Shown: positions 16,187 through 24,290 of the stretch, piece after piece
Numbering within the stretch: the stretch's first letter is position 1
Layout: each line of letters begins with the position of its first letter
Source: Deltaproteobacteria bacterium RBG_16_54_11
GTDB lineage: Bacteria > Desulfobacterota > B13-G15 > RBG-16-54-18
Reading direction: 5' to 3'
Length of the DNA: 27,383 nucleotides
NCBI GenBank assembly: GCA_001797905.1
Contig: MGQS01000103.1
Span: 6,768-34,150 of the forward strand
Made by a program: the position numbers and the translations under genes
The notes under the pieces: generated by a model
The model's input: only the letters and a program-made list of their open reading frames with translations
What the model was told of the DNA's origin: nothing
The model's database searches: none

Positions 16187-18322
16187 ATGAGAAATAGCTG
16201 TCTGTTATTATGTATCTGCTTTTTTTCTTTCAGCGGCATCGCCCATGCCCTGCCTACCTATGATGAGGTGCGTCATGCCTATTGTAAATCGGATTCGATC
16301 CTCCTGGACCGGCATGGGGATCCACTCTATGAGTTAAGGACGGATCAACACCAACGGAGGCTGGACTGGACTTCGTTTGATAATACCTCCCCTGCCCTGG
16401 TGAATGCCGTGATCCAAGCGGAGGATAAGCGATTTTATGACCATGCAGGGGTGGACTATAGGTCCATGGCAGTGGCCCTGATCAAGGGGCTGGGCTCGGA
16501 GAGCCTGCGCGGGGCCAGCACGATCACGATGCAACTGGCCTCACTTCTTAATGAGGAGCTCCGGCCCAAGAAGAGAGGGAAAAGGAGCATCTGGCAGAAG
16601 GGGAAACAGATCATCGAGGCCCAGGAAATTGAGAAAAAGTGGTCAAAGAAGGAGATCCTGGAGGCCTACCTCAACCTTATCACGTTTCGGGGGGAACTTC
16701 AGGGAATTGCCGCTGCCTCGCGGGGCCTATTCGGAAAGGATGCGCACGGCCTTGATCAATCGGAATCCCTTATCCTTGCCTCGTTGATCAGATCCCCCAA
16801 TGCCACCACAGCCGAGATATCCAAGAGGGCGCTGCTCCTCGGTCAGGCGCTCGACTGGCCCGTTGTGGAGGGTGAAATCCATGCCGCCGTGAGCCGCATC
16901 CTGTGGGGGGGCGCGAACTTACGATCTCGCGAAGACCTCGCCCCTCATGTTGCCCGGCTCCTCCTCAAGAAGGCCTCCCAGGGGGCGGCGGTCTCCTGTA
17001 CGTTAGACATGAGTATCCAACGCTTTGCCCTCGATCGTTTACGGCACCACCTCATCACCTTGCGATTGCAGAATGTCACCGATGGGGCCGTGCTCGTTCT
17101 AGAGAATAAGACAGGAGAGGTCCTGGCCTACGCGAGCTATAGCGGCGACCCCGCGCACGGCTGGTTTGTGGACGGCGTTCAGGCCAAACGGCAGGCAGGC
17201 TCGACGCTCAAGCCCTTCCTTTATGCCGTTGCCTTCGACAGAAAGATCCTTACCCCTGCCTCCGTGCTGGAGGATACCCCTCTCGATATCGCGGTCTTCG
17301 CGGGGATCTATCAACCCAGAAATTACGACTCGGAATTCAAGGGCCTGGTCACCTCGAGGATCGCCCTTGCCGCATCCTTGAATGTGCCCGCGGTAAAGAC
17401 TCTCTCTTTGGTCGGCCTTGAGCCTTTTCTGAGTACCCTTCGCCGATTGGGGGTCAGGGGGCTCAATGAGTCAGGCGATTTCTACGGCCCATCCCTTGCC
17501 CTCGGCTCCGTCGATGTGAGCCTGTGGGAGCTCACCAACGCCTATCGGTGCCTGGCCAGCAAAGGCACGTGGAGCGAACCGCGCCTGACTGCTTCGGGAG
17601 CAAGGGCCGCACGGACCAAAAAGGTCTTTTCCACGGACGCCTCTTTCCTCATCTCGGATATCCTATCGGACCGTGAGGCGAGGAGCGCCACCTTTGGGCT
17701 GGAGAACCCCTTAGCCACCCGTTTTTGGACAGCGGTAAAGACCGGGACCAGCAAGGATATGCGGGATAACTGGTGCATAGGATATTCCAGGAGATATACC
17801 ATCGGGGTCTGGGTCGGAAATTTTTCCGGAGAGCCGATGTGGAATGTGAGCGGCATCACCGGGGCAGCCCCTGTCTGGATCGAGATCATGAACCAGCTCC
17901 ATTATCCAGACAACAATCCGGAGGTGGGGCCTCCTCAATCCCTGGTCAAGAAAGAGATCCAATTTTCGCAGGGAGTAGAACCCGCCAGGGCGGAGTGGTT
18001 CATTCAAGGGACGGAACCGAATGCAAAGGATCAGAACGTAGGCCAATTAAACCAGCGGATCATCTATCCTCCTTCAGGGACCATCATTGCATTGGATCCC
18101 GATATACCGCCCGAGCTTCAAAAGATCTTCTTCATCTCCCAGCCCAGGGCGAGCTGCCTGCGATGGGTCTTAAACGACCATACGATCATGGAAGGAGAAC
18201 ACAATCACCCGTGGACCCCACAGGCAGGCGCCTATACCCTCAGCCTCGTCGATGAAAAGGGCCGTATCGTCGATGCCGTCCGGTTTGAGGTGCGGGGTCC
18301 CTCGCTCCGCTCGGGAGATTAA
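16187..18322 (+). CDS. pbpC: Penicillin-binding protein 1C (bifunctional transglycosylase/transpeptidase-like)
   Basis: Class A PBP of the PBP1C type, which polymerises and may cross-link peptidoglycan in the periplasm. I choose the ATG at 16187 (711 residues) because a clean hydrophobic N-terminal anchor or signal follows (MRNSCLLLCICFFSFSGIAHA). The GGAGGAGGGG site is somewhat far (about 18 bases), so the TTG at 16118, directly after the A2M stop, remains possible. The glycosyltransferase domain shows QAEDKRFYDHAGVD with catalytic Glu79 and GASTITMQLA. The transpeptidase domain has S339-T-L-K342, S397-L-N399 and K518-T-G. The C-terminal 130 residues match the PBP1C-specific beta domain (FISQPRASCLRWVLNDH, PGAYTLSLVD-like). 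All catalytic residues are present. It sits 69 bases after A2M; the two are functionally linked as protease trap and wall repair. Confidence 0.95.
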   Translation: MRNSCLLLCICFFSFSGIAHALPTYDEVRHAYCKSDSILLDRHGDPLYELRTDQHQRRLDWTSFDNTSPALVNAVIQAEDKRFYDHAGVDYRSMAVALIKGLGSESLRGASTITMQLASLLNEELRPKKRGKRSIWQKGKQIIEAQEIEKKWSKKEILEAYLNLITFRGELQGIAAASRGLFGKDAHGLDQSESLILASLIRSPNATTAEISKRALLLGQALDWPVVEGEIHAAVSRILWGGANLRSREDLAPHVARLLLKKASQGAAVSCTLDMSIQRFALDRLRHHLITLRLQNVTDGAVLVLENKTGEVLAYASYSGDPAHGWFVDGVQAKRQAGSTLKPFLYAVAFDRKILTPASVLEDTPLDIAVFAGIYQPRNYDSEFKGLVTSRIALAASLNVPAVKTLSLVGLEPFLSTLRRLGVRGLNESGDFYGPSLALGSVDVSLWELTNAYRCLASKGTWSEPRLTASGARAARTKKVFSTDASFLISDILSDREARSATFGLENPLATRFWTAVKTGTSKDMRDNWCIGYSRRYTIGVWVGNFSGEPMWNVSGITGAAPVWIEIMNQLHYPDNNPEVGPPQSLVKKEIQFSQGVEPARAEWFIQGTEPNAKDQNVGQLNQRIIYPPSGTIIALDPDIPPELQKIFFISQPRASCLRWVLNDHTIMEGEHNHPWTPQAGAYTLSLVDEKGRIVDAVRFEVRGPSLRSGD

Positions 18323-18384
18323 AAGCGGGGTCTCAAAGACATGACGAGGCTCGGCCCGATTAACCCTCTCTCGGAGGTGACTGC

Positions 18385-19950
18385 TTGAAGCTATCCCTGC
18401 GCGCGCTCACAAGGGCAGGCGCGCTCTTTTTCCTCTCGGCCCTTCTGCTGATCAGCCTGATACCCGGGCCCTGCCCGGCGGCCTCGCTGACCATCCTGCA
18501 CACCAACGACACCCATAGCCACCTCCTCCCCTTCAGCTATCCTGCCCTGATCGATCCCTGCTCTGCTTCGGCGGCTCTGCCCAGGCGCACCGATATCGGG
18601 GGGATTGCCCGGCGGGCCACGCTGGTAAAGCAGATCAAGAGCGAGCTGGCAGCCGCGGGGACGCCGGTCTGGCTGATAGATGCCGGCGACTTCTCTGACG
18701 GGACCTTTTTCTCCATGGAGTACCGCGGGGAGGCGGATGTGGCTGCCATGAATGCCGCGGGCTATGACTTCGCGGCACTGGGGAACCACGAGTTCGTCTA
18801 TTCCTTGGCACAGACGCAAAGGCTCATCGGCCTGGCCCGCTATCCCATCCTCTGCGCCAACGCCCTGCTCAGGGCCACCAAGGAGCCGCTCACGCAATCA
18901 TACCGGGTCGAGCAGACGGGTCCGGTCCGGGTCGGGATATTCGGCCTCGTCACAATCGAGACCAGGTCCTATCCCGCTGCCAAAGAGGGCGTGACCATCA
19001 CCGATCCCGTGCGAACGGCCGAGAAGATCGTGGCCAAGCTGCGCGCGGAAAAGGCGGACATCATCGTTCTGATCTCGCACTGCGGCGAGGAGACGGATAA
19101 GCGGCTTGCCATGATGGTTCCCGGCATCGACGTCATCGTCGGGGGGCATTCCCACTCCCGCCTGCCTTCGGGGGAGTTCATCCCGCGCATCGGCGACCTC
19201 GCGGCGGATAAAGTCAAGGGCGCCGTCATCGTACAGGCCCATCAGTGGGGAGGAGAGCTGGGCAGGTGCGACCTCTTTTTCAAGAAGGATCATGCAGGCG
19301 CGTGGCAGGTGGGCCGGTATCGCGCGCGCCTTATCCCCGTCACCGCCGCCATCGAGGCCGATGCCCGGGTGGCGGCCGTGGTCGATCAATACTGGAAGCC
19401 GATCGCCTCCCGCTACGCCGAGGTCATAGGCGAGGCTGCGGCAGACTTCAGCAGCCGATGCGCAGACTGGGCGGAGTACAACCTGGTGGCAGATGCCGTC
19501 CGCGAGACCTTCGGTACGGAGATCGAGCTCGAGAACCTGGGCGGGGTCCGCTCTGCGTTGCTCAAGGGCACCATCACCCGCGGGGACCTCGTCGCCCTCG
19601 ATCCCTTCGCGAATACCGTCGTCTCCTTCAAGATCAGCGGCCTCCAGTTGAGAAAGCTCCTGGGGAGGTACGCCCCGGCCGTCTCGGGGATCCGCTATCG
19701 CCTGGAGAACGGGGAGCTCGTCGAGGCCCTCGTCAACGGGGAGCCGTTACAGGATAACCGCCGCTATACGGCGGCGACGAATTCCCACTTCGCAGGCAGG
19801 GCGCTCAAAGGGGCGAGGGTACAATTCCAGGATACAGGGAAGCAGCGCCTGGAGATCCTCATCGCCTACATCCGCCGGAAGGGCACGATCCGCCCGGTCT
19901 ATGACGGCAGGCGCGTGGTAGTCGGCGACGCTCCCTTGAAAAGGAAGTAG
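18385..19950 (+). CDS. Secreted 5'-nucleotidase/UshA-like metallophosphoesterase
   Basis: Periplasmic phosphoesterase of the 5'-nucleotidase / 2',3'-cyclic phosphodiesterase family, 521 residues. TTG start at 18385 with a well-placed GGAGGTGA. A signal peptide of about 33 residues ends near PCPAA. The dimetal catalytic domain shows LHTNDTHSH (His39, Asp42, His44 region), IDAGDFSDG, GNHE (133-136), ISHCGEE and GGHSHS (253-258), all the expected metal ligands. The C-terminal nucleotide-recognition domain contains NLGGVRSALLKGTITRGDLVALDPFANTVV (near 385-415). It ends in a short basic tail. Likely substrates are nucleotides or cyclic nucleotides scavenged for phosphate or nucleosides; UDP-sugar hydrolysis is possible. 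It is 62 bases after pbpC, perhaps in the same transcript. Its GC content and GC-ending codon use look higher than the flanking genes. Confidence 0.92.
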   Translation: MKLSLRALTRAGALFFLSALLLISLIPGPCPAASLTILHTNDTHSHLLPFSYPALIDPCSASAALPRRTDIGGIARRATLVKQIKSELAAAGTPVWLIDAGDFSDGTFFSMEYRGEADVAAMNAAGYDFAALGNHEFVYSLAQTQRLIGLARYPILCANALLRATKEPLTQSYRVEQTGPVRVGIFGLVTIETRSYPAAKEGVTITDPVRTAEKIVAKLRAEKADIIVLISHCGEETDKRLAMMVPGIDVIVGGHSHSRLPSGEFIPRIGDLAADKVKGAVIVQAHQWGGELGRCDLFFKKDHAGAWQVGRYRARLIPVTAAIEADARVAAVVDQYWKPIASRYAEVIGEAAADFSSRCADWAEYNLVADAVRETFGTEIELENLGGVRSALLKGTITRGDLVALDPFANTVVSFKISGLQLRKLLGRYAPAVSGIRYRLENGELVEALVNGEPLQDNRRYTAATNSHFAGRALKGARVQFQDTGKQRLEILIAYIRRKGTIRPVYDGRRVVVGDAPLKRK

Positions 19951-19980
19951 AGAAGGGCCTTGGCAGCAAGGGAGGTTCTC

Positions 19981-20010
19981 TTGCCAGGCGGCATATCCCT
20001 ACGTTATACT
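19981..20010 (+). promoter_or_regulatory. Sigma-70 type promoter for the IscA/HesB-like gene
   Basis: -35 TTGCCA (19981-19986), 18-base spacer, -10 TATACT (20005-20010), about 77 bases upstream of the chosen start. It indicates that the small gene is transcribed independently of the phosphoesterase upstream. Confidence 0.55.
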
Positions 20011-20086
20011 GTTGTTATAAAAACTGCTCAGGGAGCTCAGCGGCATTATTTCGATTGTTAGGAAGATGGAAAAAGAGGGAGAAAAG

Positions 20087-20449
20087 ATGATTCCCATGGT
20101 CCAGTTGGCGCCGGGCGCAGGCCAGGCAATCAAATCGTTTCTCGCCGAACAGGGGTGCTCAGGGCCGATTCGCATCGAGCTCTGCTCCACCGGGTGCTGC
20201 GATGCGTCCTTGGGCCTTAGCGTGGACCGGATGCGCGAGTCCGATCTGATCCAGGAAGTTGACGGCCTCCAATTCGTTATGAGCCCCGAGACTTACGGAC
20301 TCGCGGGCGAGGTGACCATCTCCTTTGTGGATGAGAAGGGGAAAAAGGGATTCGTCCTCACCTCGAGCAAGCCCGTGAGCGAGTGGGACGGCTTCGGTGT
20401 CTGCTCCATCAGGATTTTTCCTGATGCCGAGGAAAAGACCGACAGATAG
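20087..20449 (+). CDS. IscA/HesB-like A-type iron-sulfur family protein, atypical Cys pattern
   Basis: Small protein of 120 residues with an IscA/HesB-like fold signature (AGQAIKSFLAEQG, PIRIELCSTGCCDASLGLSVD, DGLQFVMSPETYGLAGEVTISFVDE, GKKGFVLTSSKP). The start at 20087 is preferred because GGGAG lies five bases upstream; the ATG at 20066 has its purine run abutting it. Canonical IscA uses one Cys in the first third and a C-terminal C-x-C. Here there is an N-terminal CSTGCC cluster, while the C-terminus has a single Cys (GFGVCSIRI), so the usual CGCG tail is missing. A HesB-like family with selenocysteine in some anaerobes is known and this could be a Cys relative; that link is an inference. 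The function may be iron-sulfur or redox related. It is monocistronic, followed by a palindromic repeat. Confidence 0.75.
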   Translation: MIPMVQLAPGAGQAIKSFLAEQGCSGPIRIELCSTGCCDASLGLSVDRMRESDLIQEVDGLQFVMSPETYGLAGEVTISFVDEKGKKGFVLTSSKPVSEWDGFGVCSIRIFPDAEEKTDR

Positions 20450-20497
20450 GACAAGAGAGGGATAGCTCTTGGTCTTGGGGCTACTTTAGAAGAAATA

Positions 20498-20625
20498 TTA
20501 AATCCCCCTTTGCCCCCCTGACCAAAGGATCACCTCAGGGAACGATGAAAATCCCCCTCGATCCCCCTTTCCCAAAGGGGGAAGTTACACCTCCCTTTCG
20601 TAAAGGGAGGTGGGGAGGGATTTAA
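20498..20625. repeat. Palindromic intergenic repeat between convergent genes
   Basis: A 128-base element bounded by the inverted pair TTAAATCCC (20498-20506) and GGGATTTAA (20617-20625). Inside are two strong hairpins, CCCCCTTT/AAAGGGGG (20563-20581) and CCTCCCTTT/AAAGGGAGG (20590-20610), plus C-rich stretches. It resembles the common AAATCCCCC-type intergenic repeats of many bacterial genomes. It lies between the convergent IscA-like and CoA-transferase genes and could serve as a bidirectional terminator. No coding potential. Confidence 0.8.
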
Positions 20626-20646
20626 AACCTATTCTCCAGGAAATCT

Positions 20647-21852
20647 TCATACTATAATCTTCTTCTCATACAGCTCCTGCACCTCCGCGGGGGTATACCC
20701 GAGCCACTGCTCCAGGATCAACCTGCTGTGTTCGCCCAGGACCGGCGCCGGCATGCGGATGCTGCCCTCGGTTGCGGAAAATTTGAAGGGAAACCCGGGG
20801 ATATCGATATCGCCGTATTTTTCATGATGGACCTGCTGGAACATCCCGCGCTGTTTCAGGTTTTCATCGTTGTTGACCTCTTCGAGGGTGTAGGCGATGC
20901 CGCAGGGTATCTTTTTATTTTCCAGGACGGCAATTATCTCCTGCGAGGTGTGCGCAACGGTCCATTCCTCGATCAAGCGCACCGCCTCCTCATGGTTCTG
21001 GACCTGCACGATGAGGTTGCTGAATTTGGGGTCGGAGGCCATCTCCGGGCGCCCGATGATCTCGGTCAGCTCTTTCCACTGCCGGGCGGTGGTGGAGACG
21101 ATGGCCACCTTGCCGTCCTTTGTTTTAAAGAAGCCGTAGAAGGGCATCCGGTCCGCGGAATGTATGACATCCCTCGGTCTTCTGCCTAATTGCCTCTCAA
21201 TGTCGGCCATTATCGGTCCGAGCCCCTTGTCCATGAGGGCGCGGTAGTTGTTGAAGTACATCACGTCCTGCATGGAGATGTCGATGTACTGCCCTTTGCC
21301 GGTCTTCATGCGGTGTATGAGGGCAAGCAGTATCGCGATAGCGGCGTAAGCTCCGGTCATAAAATCGCCCCAGTAATTGTCCGGCATGCGAAATGTCTCC
21401 TGGCTGTTCCAGAACTGGCCGCCGGTTGCCTGGGCGATGATGTCGAAGGCGGCCCGCTCAGGCGCCACGCCGACGGCGCCGAACCCCGAGACGGCGGCGT
21501 AAATGATATCCTTTTTCCGGGATCTGATATCTTCATACCCCAGGCCCAGCTTTTCGAGGGTGCCGGGTATCAGGTTGTGCATAAAGATATCGGATACGCT
21601 CGCGAGCCTCAGGATGATCTTCCGGCCTTCCGGTTTGCGCATGTCGACGGCAATGCCGTATTTGTTGCGATTGAGCACGGAATAGTTGCGCTCTGCGCCC
21701 GGCGTGAGATTGAACGTTACCCGCAGCGTATCGCCTTCCGGCGGCTCCACCTTCACGACCTCCGCCCCCATATCGGCGAGCAGCTGGGCGCAGCGTGACC
21801 CGGCAATGAACTGCGTGACGTCGATAACCTTTATTCCTTCAAGGATTTGCAT
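20647..21852 (-). CDS. Class III CoA-transferase (CaiB/BaiF family)
   Basis: Enzyme moving coenzyme A between carboxylic acids through an aspartyl-anhydride mechanism, 401 residues, typical size. I prefer the ATG at 21852 over the one at 21858, because GAGG then has seven-base spacing. The N-terminus LEGIKVIDVTQFIAGSRCAQLLADMGAEVVKVEPPEGD is the family CoA-binding start. The predicted catalytic Asp is D163 in the segment YWGDFMTGAY, corresponding to the GD-x-TG motif of formyl-CoA transferase. GKGQYIDISMQDVM and the C-terminal PAPVLGEHSRLILEQWLGYTPAEVQEL are also family signatures. The substrate cannot be predicted. It is divergent from the por operon across a 289-base region holding promoters for both, which suggests linked acyl-CoA metabolism. 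Confidence 0.93.
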   Translation of the reverse strand: MQILEGIKVIDVTQFIAGSRCAQLLADMGAEVVKVEPPEGDTLRVTFNLTPGAERNYSVLNRNKYGIAVDMRKPEGRKIILRLASVSDIFMHNLIPGTLEKLGLGYEDIRSRKKDIIYAAVSGFGAVGVAPERAAFDIIAQATGGQFWNSQETFRMPDNYWGDFMTGAYAAIAILLALIHRMKTGKGQYIDISMQDVMYFNNYRALMDKGLGPIMADIERQLGRRPRDVIHSADRMPFYGFFKTKDGKVAIVSTTARQWKELTEIIGRPEMASDPKFSNLIVQVQNHEEAVRLIEEWTVAHTSQEIIAVLENKKIPCGIAYTLEEVNNDENLKQRGMFQQVHHEKYGDIDIPGFPFKFSATEGSIRMPAPVLGEHSRLILEQWLGYTPAEVQELYEKKIIV

Positions 21853-21917
21853 GGGCATACCTCATTGTTCGCCTCCGCACATGCCACCCTCGTAGAGCAG
21901 GCATTTCCATCACAGTG

Positions 21918-21947
21918 ATTATATTAAAAAAGCACGCAAGACCACAA
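21918..21947 (-). promoter_or_regulatory. Possible promoter of the CoA-transferase gene
   Basis: On the minus strand: TTGTGG (21947-21942), an 18-base spacer, then a perfect -10 TATAAT (21923-21918), about 66 bases upstream of the start. The -35 is weak (three of six). The remaining 21948-22047 stretch of the divergent region shows nothing else that I can identify. Confidence 0.4.
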
Positions 21948-22047
21948 GGGGGAAATTTGACCGCACAGAGCTCCGAGCTGAATTAAAGAGGGTCCGGGAT
22001 CATGATAGTTATTTTTGAAGGGAAAAGGGCCGCCCGTTTTCTCATTC

Positions 22048-22076
22048 TTGACACACACGCCGAATTCCTTTATAAT
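22048..22076 (+). promoter_or_regulatory. Perfect consensus sigma-70 promoter of the por operon
   Basis: -35 TTGACA (22048-22053), exactly 17 bases, -10 TATAAT (22071-22076). Both hexamers and the spacing are the consensus. Expected transcription start near 22083, giving a leader of about 60 bases before porC. Confidence 0.8.
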
Positions 22077-22141
22077 AAAAAATTCACCTCGGAAAGGCGA
22101 TTGATTGCTTCTTTGAGACTGCCGACAAAAAACGGTTGAGC

Positions 22142-22720
22142 ATGACGAAAGAAAAAATTATTGAAATCAGATGGCACGGCCGCGGCGGGCAGGGGACGGT
22201 CACCGCTGCCAAGATCGTCGCCAATGCTGCTTTTAGATCCGGTTACCGTGGCGTGGTGATGACGCCCACCATCGGAACAGAGCGCAGAGGGGTGCCTGTT
22301 TTTACCTCTCTCAAGATTTCAAAGAATAAGATTTATGATCTCTCCCCCATCGAAAAGCCCGATATGCTCGTCGTGCTGGACCACGTGCTCCTCGAAGAGA
22401 ACGGGGTGGTCAACGGATTGAAACCCGGAGGGCTGATCGTGATCAACACCCCCAAACCGCCCGACGCCTATGACTTTCCCGGAATGAAGGTGGCGGTTGC
22501 CGACGTCACCTCACTCGCCAGCCAGACGGGCCTCAAGCCGGGAATCGTCAACTCGGGCATCATCGGTGCTTTTGCCAGGGCCGGCGACCTGTTGACCATC
22601 GAAACGCTCGTGGATGCCATCAAAGAAGAGTTTAAAGATATGCGACCAAATGAAAACGTCAAAGCGGCCAAACTCGTGTATGAAAAAACCGTTATTGGCG
22701 TCCGGCCGGGCAAGAAATAG
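22142..22720 (+). CDS. porC: 2-oxoacid:ferredoxin oxidoreductase (pyruvate type), gamma subunit
   Basis: Gamma subunit of a four-subunit 2-oxoacid:ferredoxin oxidoreductase, a cytoplasmic complex that converts a 2-oxoacid plus CoA to acyl-CoA and CO2 with ferredoxin reduction, reversibly. The 192-residue product starts at the ATG at 22142 (a TTG two codons upstream is less likely) and shows the family start EIRWHGRGGQGTVTAAKI, then TPTIGTERRGVPVFTSLKIS and LVVLDHVLLEE, all typical. No good Shine-Dalgarno is visible, which is odd behind such a strong promoter. The stop codon directly abuts the ATG of porD. It is the first gene of the order gamma-delta-alpha-beta seen in bacterial and archaeal PORs. 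Confidence 0.93.
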   Translation: MTKEKIIEIRWHGRGGQGTVTAAKIVANAAFRSGYRGVVMTPTIGTERRGVPVFTSLKISKNKIYDLSPIEKPDMLVVLDHVLLEENGVVNGLKPGGLIVINTPKPPDAYDFPGMKVAVADVTSLASQTGLKPGIVNSGIIGAFARAGDLLTIETLVDAIKEEFKDMRPNENVKAAKLVYEKTVIGVRPGKK

Positions 22721-23026
22721 ATGGGCCGTTCACCGTTCGCTCGCAGAAAATCCCATAGTGAGCCCGGACCGGGCGATGCGGGCAAGACCGGCACGTGGCG
22801 CGTCCTGCGCCCCATTATCGATGTGACGCTCTGCATCCCTGCCAAAACCAAGAAGATGGCCTGCTTCAACTGCTGGCTGTATTGTCCGGACGGCGTCGTC
22901 ACCCGCACGATCCCGCCGACCATTGAGTATGACTATTGTAAGGGGTGCGAAATCTGTGCGGAAGAATGTCCGGCCGGCGCCATCCGTATGGTCGAAGAAA
23001 CGGAATTTATAAAGAAGGAAAAGTAG
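22721..23026 (+). CDS. porD: 2-oxoacid:ferredoxin oxidoreductase, delta subunit (2x[4Fe-4S] ferredoxin)
   Basis: Ferredoxin-like subunit of 101 residues that passes electrons from the TPP centre to external ferredoxin. The N-terminal segment (GPGDAGKTGTWRVLRPIID) is the POR-delta leader. Two cluster sites follow: C38, C48, C51 and C55-Pro, and the canonical C73-x2-C76-x2-C79-x3-C83-Pro. The first site has nine residues between its first two Cys (C-x9-C-x2-C-x3-C), longer than the classical C-x2-C. The ATG immediately follows the porC stop, so translation is probably coupled. porA begins four bases after the stop. Confidence 0.92.
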   Translation: MGRSPFARRKSHSEPGPGDAGKTGTWRVLRPIIDVTLCIPAKTKKMACFNCWLYCPDGVVTRTIPPTIEYDYCKGCEICAEECPAGAIRMVEETEFIKKEK

Positions 23027-23030
23027 CCCC

Positions 23031-24224
23031 GTGCATATCATCGAGTCGGGAAATGTCGCAGCCGCGTACGGCGTCAAATTGGCCCGCGCCCAGGTGATCG
23101 CCGCCTACCCCATCACCCCGCAGACGCCGCTGACAGAAAAATTATCCGAATTCGTCGAAGCCGGAGAGATGCAGGCTGAATATATCCCCGTGGAAAGCGA
23201 GCACAGCGCCCTAGCGGTCTGTATCGCCGCATCCAGCGCCGGAGCCAGGACCTTCACGGCGACCAGCGCCAATGGCCTGCTGTACATGAACGAACAAGTC
23301 CACTGGGCAGCCGGAGCGCGATTGCCGATCGTCATGTGCGTGGTCAACCGCGGTATCGGCGCGCCGTGGACCATATGGAACGACCATCAAGATTCGATCT
23401 CCCAAAGGGACGCGGGTTGGATTCAAGTGTATGCCTGCGATCATCAGCAGATCATCGATATGGTCATCCAGGCCTTCTTGCTGGCCGAGACGGTAAGCAT
23501 TCCCGTGATGGTCTGCTACGACGGCTACCTGCTCTCGCATACGTACATGCCCTTTGATGTTCCGGAGGCTGCTGCGGTGGACCGATTTCTCCCGCCCTTC
23601 AAACCCGTGTATGCGCTCGATCCGCGACAACCGGCCAATCTGAACACGGTGACCCTGCCGGATATCAGACCGGACATTCGCGGGGATCTCGCGCCCGGCT
23701 ACATGGAAATCCGGCATAATCTTCATGTCGATCTTCGGCAGGCCATCGAGATAGTTGCGGAGATCGATGAAAGATTCAAAGATACCTTCGGACGGGGCGG
23801 CTGCCCGCACGTCGAGCCCTACTGCTGCGATGACGCCGATGTTATCGCCGTTTGTCTCGGCTCTCTCTCGTATCAGCTCCGGGATGTGGTCGATATGCTG
23901 CGACAGGAAGGGTTCAAGGCGGGCGTGTGCGGTATCCGTCTTTACCGGCCGTTTCCGGACGAGGCCGTTCGCGATACCCTGGCCAAGGCAAAGGGGATCG
24001 TCGTTTTTGAAAAGGCCTTGAGTTACGGAAACGAGGGAGCCCTGTACGGCGATATCAAATCGGCCCTCTATCGGTGCGATTGCAGGCCCTTTGTTCGCAA
24101 CTATATCCTGGGGCTGGGAGGAAGGGACATCAGAACGGCCGATCTGCTGGCGGCCTTCCGCGCCTCCTGTACCGCGACCGGATATGAAACCGATGTCCCT
24201 GAGTGGATCGGCTTGAAGCTTTAA
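23031..24224 (+). CDS. porA: 2-oxoacid:ferredoxin oxidoreductase, alpha subunit
   Basis: Alpha subunit, 397 residues, GTG start at 23031 with AAGGA upstream. The N-terminal pyrimidine-binding domain begins with ESGNVAAAYGVKLARAQVIAAYPITPQTPLTEKLSEF, where the PITPQT loop is the substrate-binding signature, followed by EYIPVESEHSALAVCIAASSAGARTFTATSANGLLYMNE. The segment RGIGAPWTIWNDHQDSISQRDAGWIQVY resembles the pyruvate-type enzymes rather than 2-oxoglutarate or indolepyruvate ones. The C-terminal CoA-binding-like domain (VIAVCLGSLSYQLRDVVDMLRQEGFKAGVCGIRLYRPFPD) is present. Pyruvate or a close branched or short 2-oxoacid is the likely substrate, but specificity is not decidable by reading. 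porB starts 66 bases later. Confidence 0.93.
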   Translation: MHIIESGNVAAAYGVKLARAQVIAAYPITPQTPLTEKLSEFVEAGEMQAEYIPVESEHSALAVCIAASSAGARTFTATSANGLLYMNEQVHWAAGARLPIVMCVVNRGIGAPWTIWNDHQDSISQRDAGWIQVYACDHQQIIDMVIQAFLLAETVSIPVMVCYDGYLLSHTYMPFDVPEAAAVDRFLPPFKPVYALDPRQPANLNTVTLPDIRPDIRGDLAPGYMEIRHNLHVDLRQAIEIVAEIDERFKDTFGRGGCPHVEPYCCDDADVIAVCLGSLSYQLRDVVDMLRQEGFKAGVCGIRLYRPFPDEAVRDTLAKAKGIVVFEKALSYGNEGALYGDIKSALYRCDCRPFVRNYILGLGGRDIRTADLLAAFRASCTATGYETDVPEWIGLKL

Positions 24225-24290
24225 AATACTATTCGATCACCGGATGAACAAACATCCGATTTAAGGTCTGTCCCGACAAGGAAAAACTAG

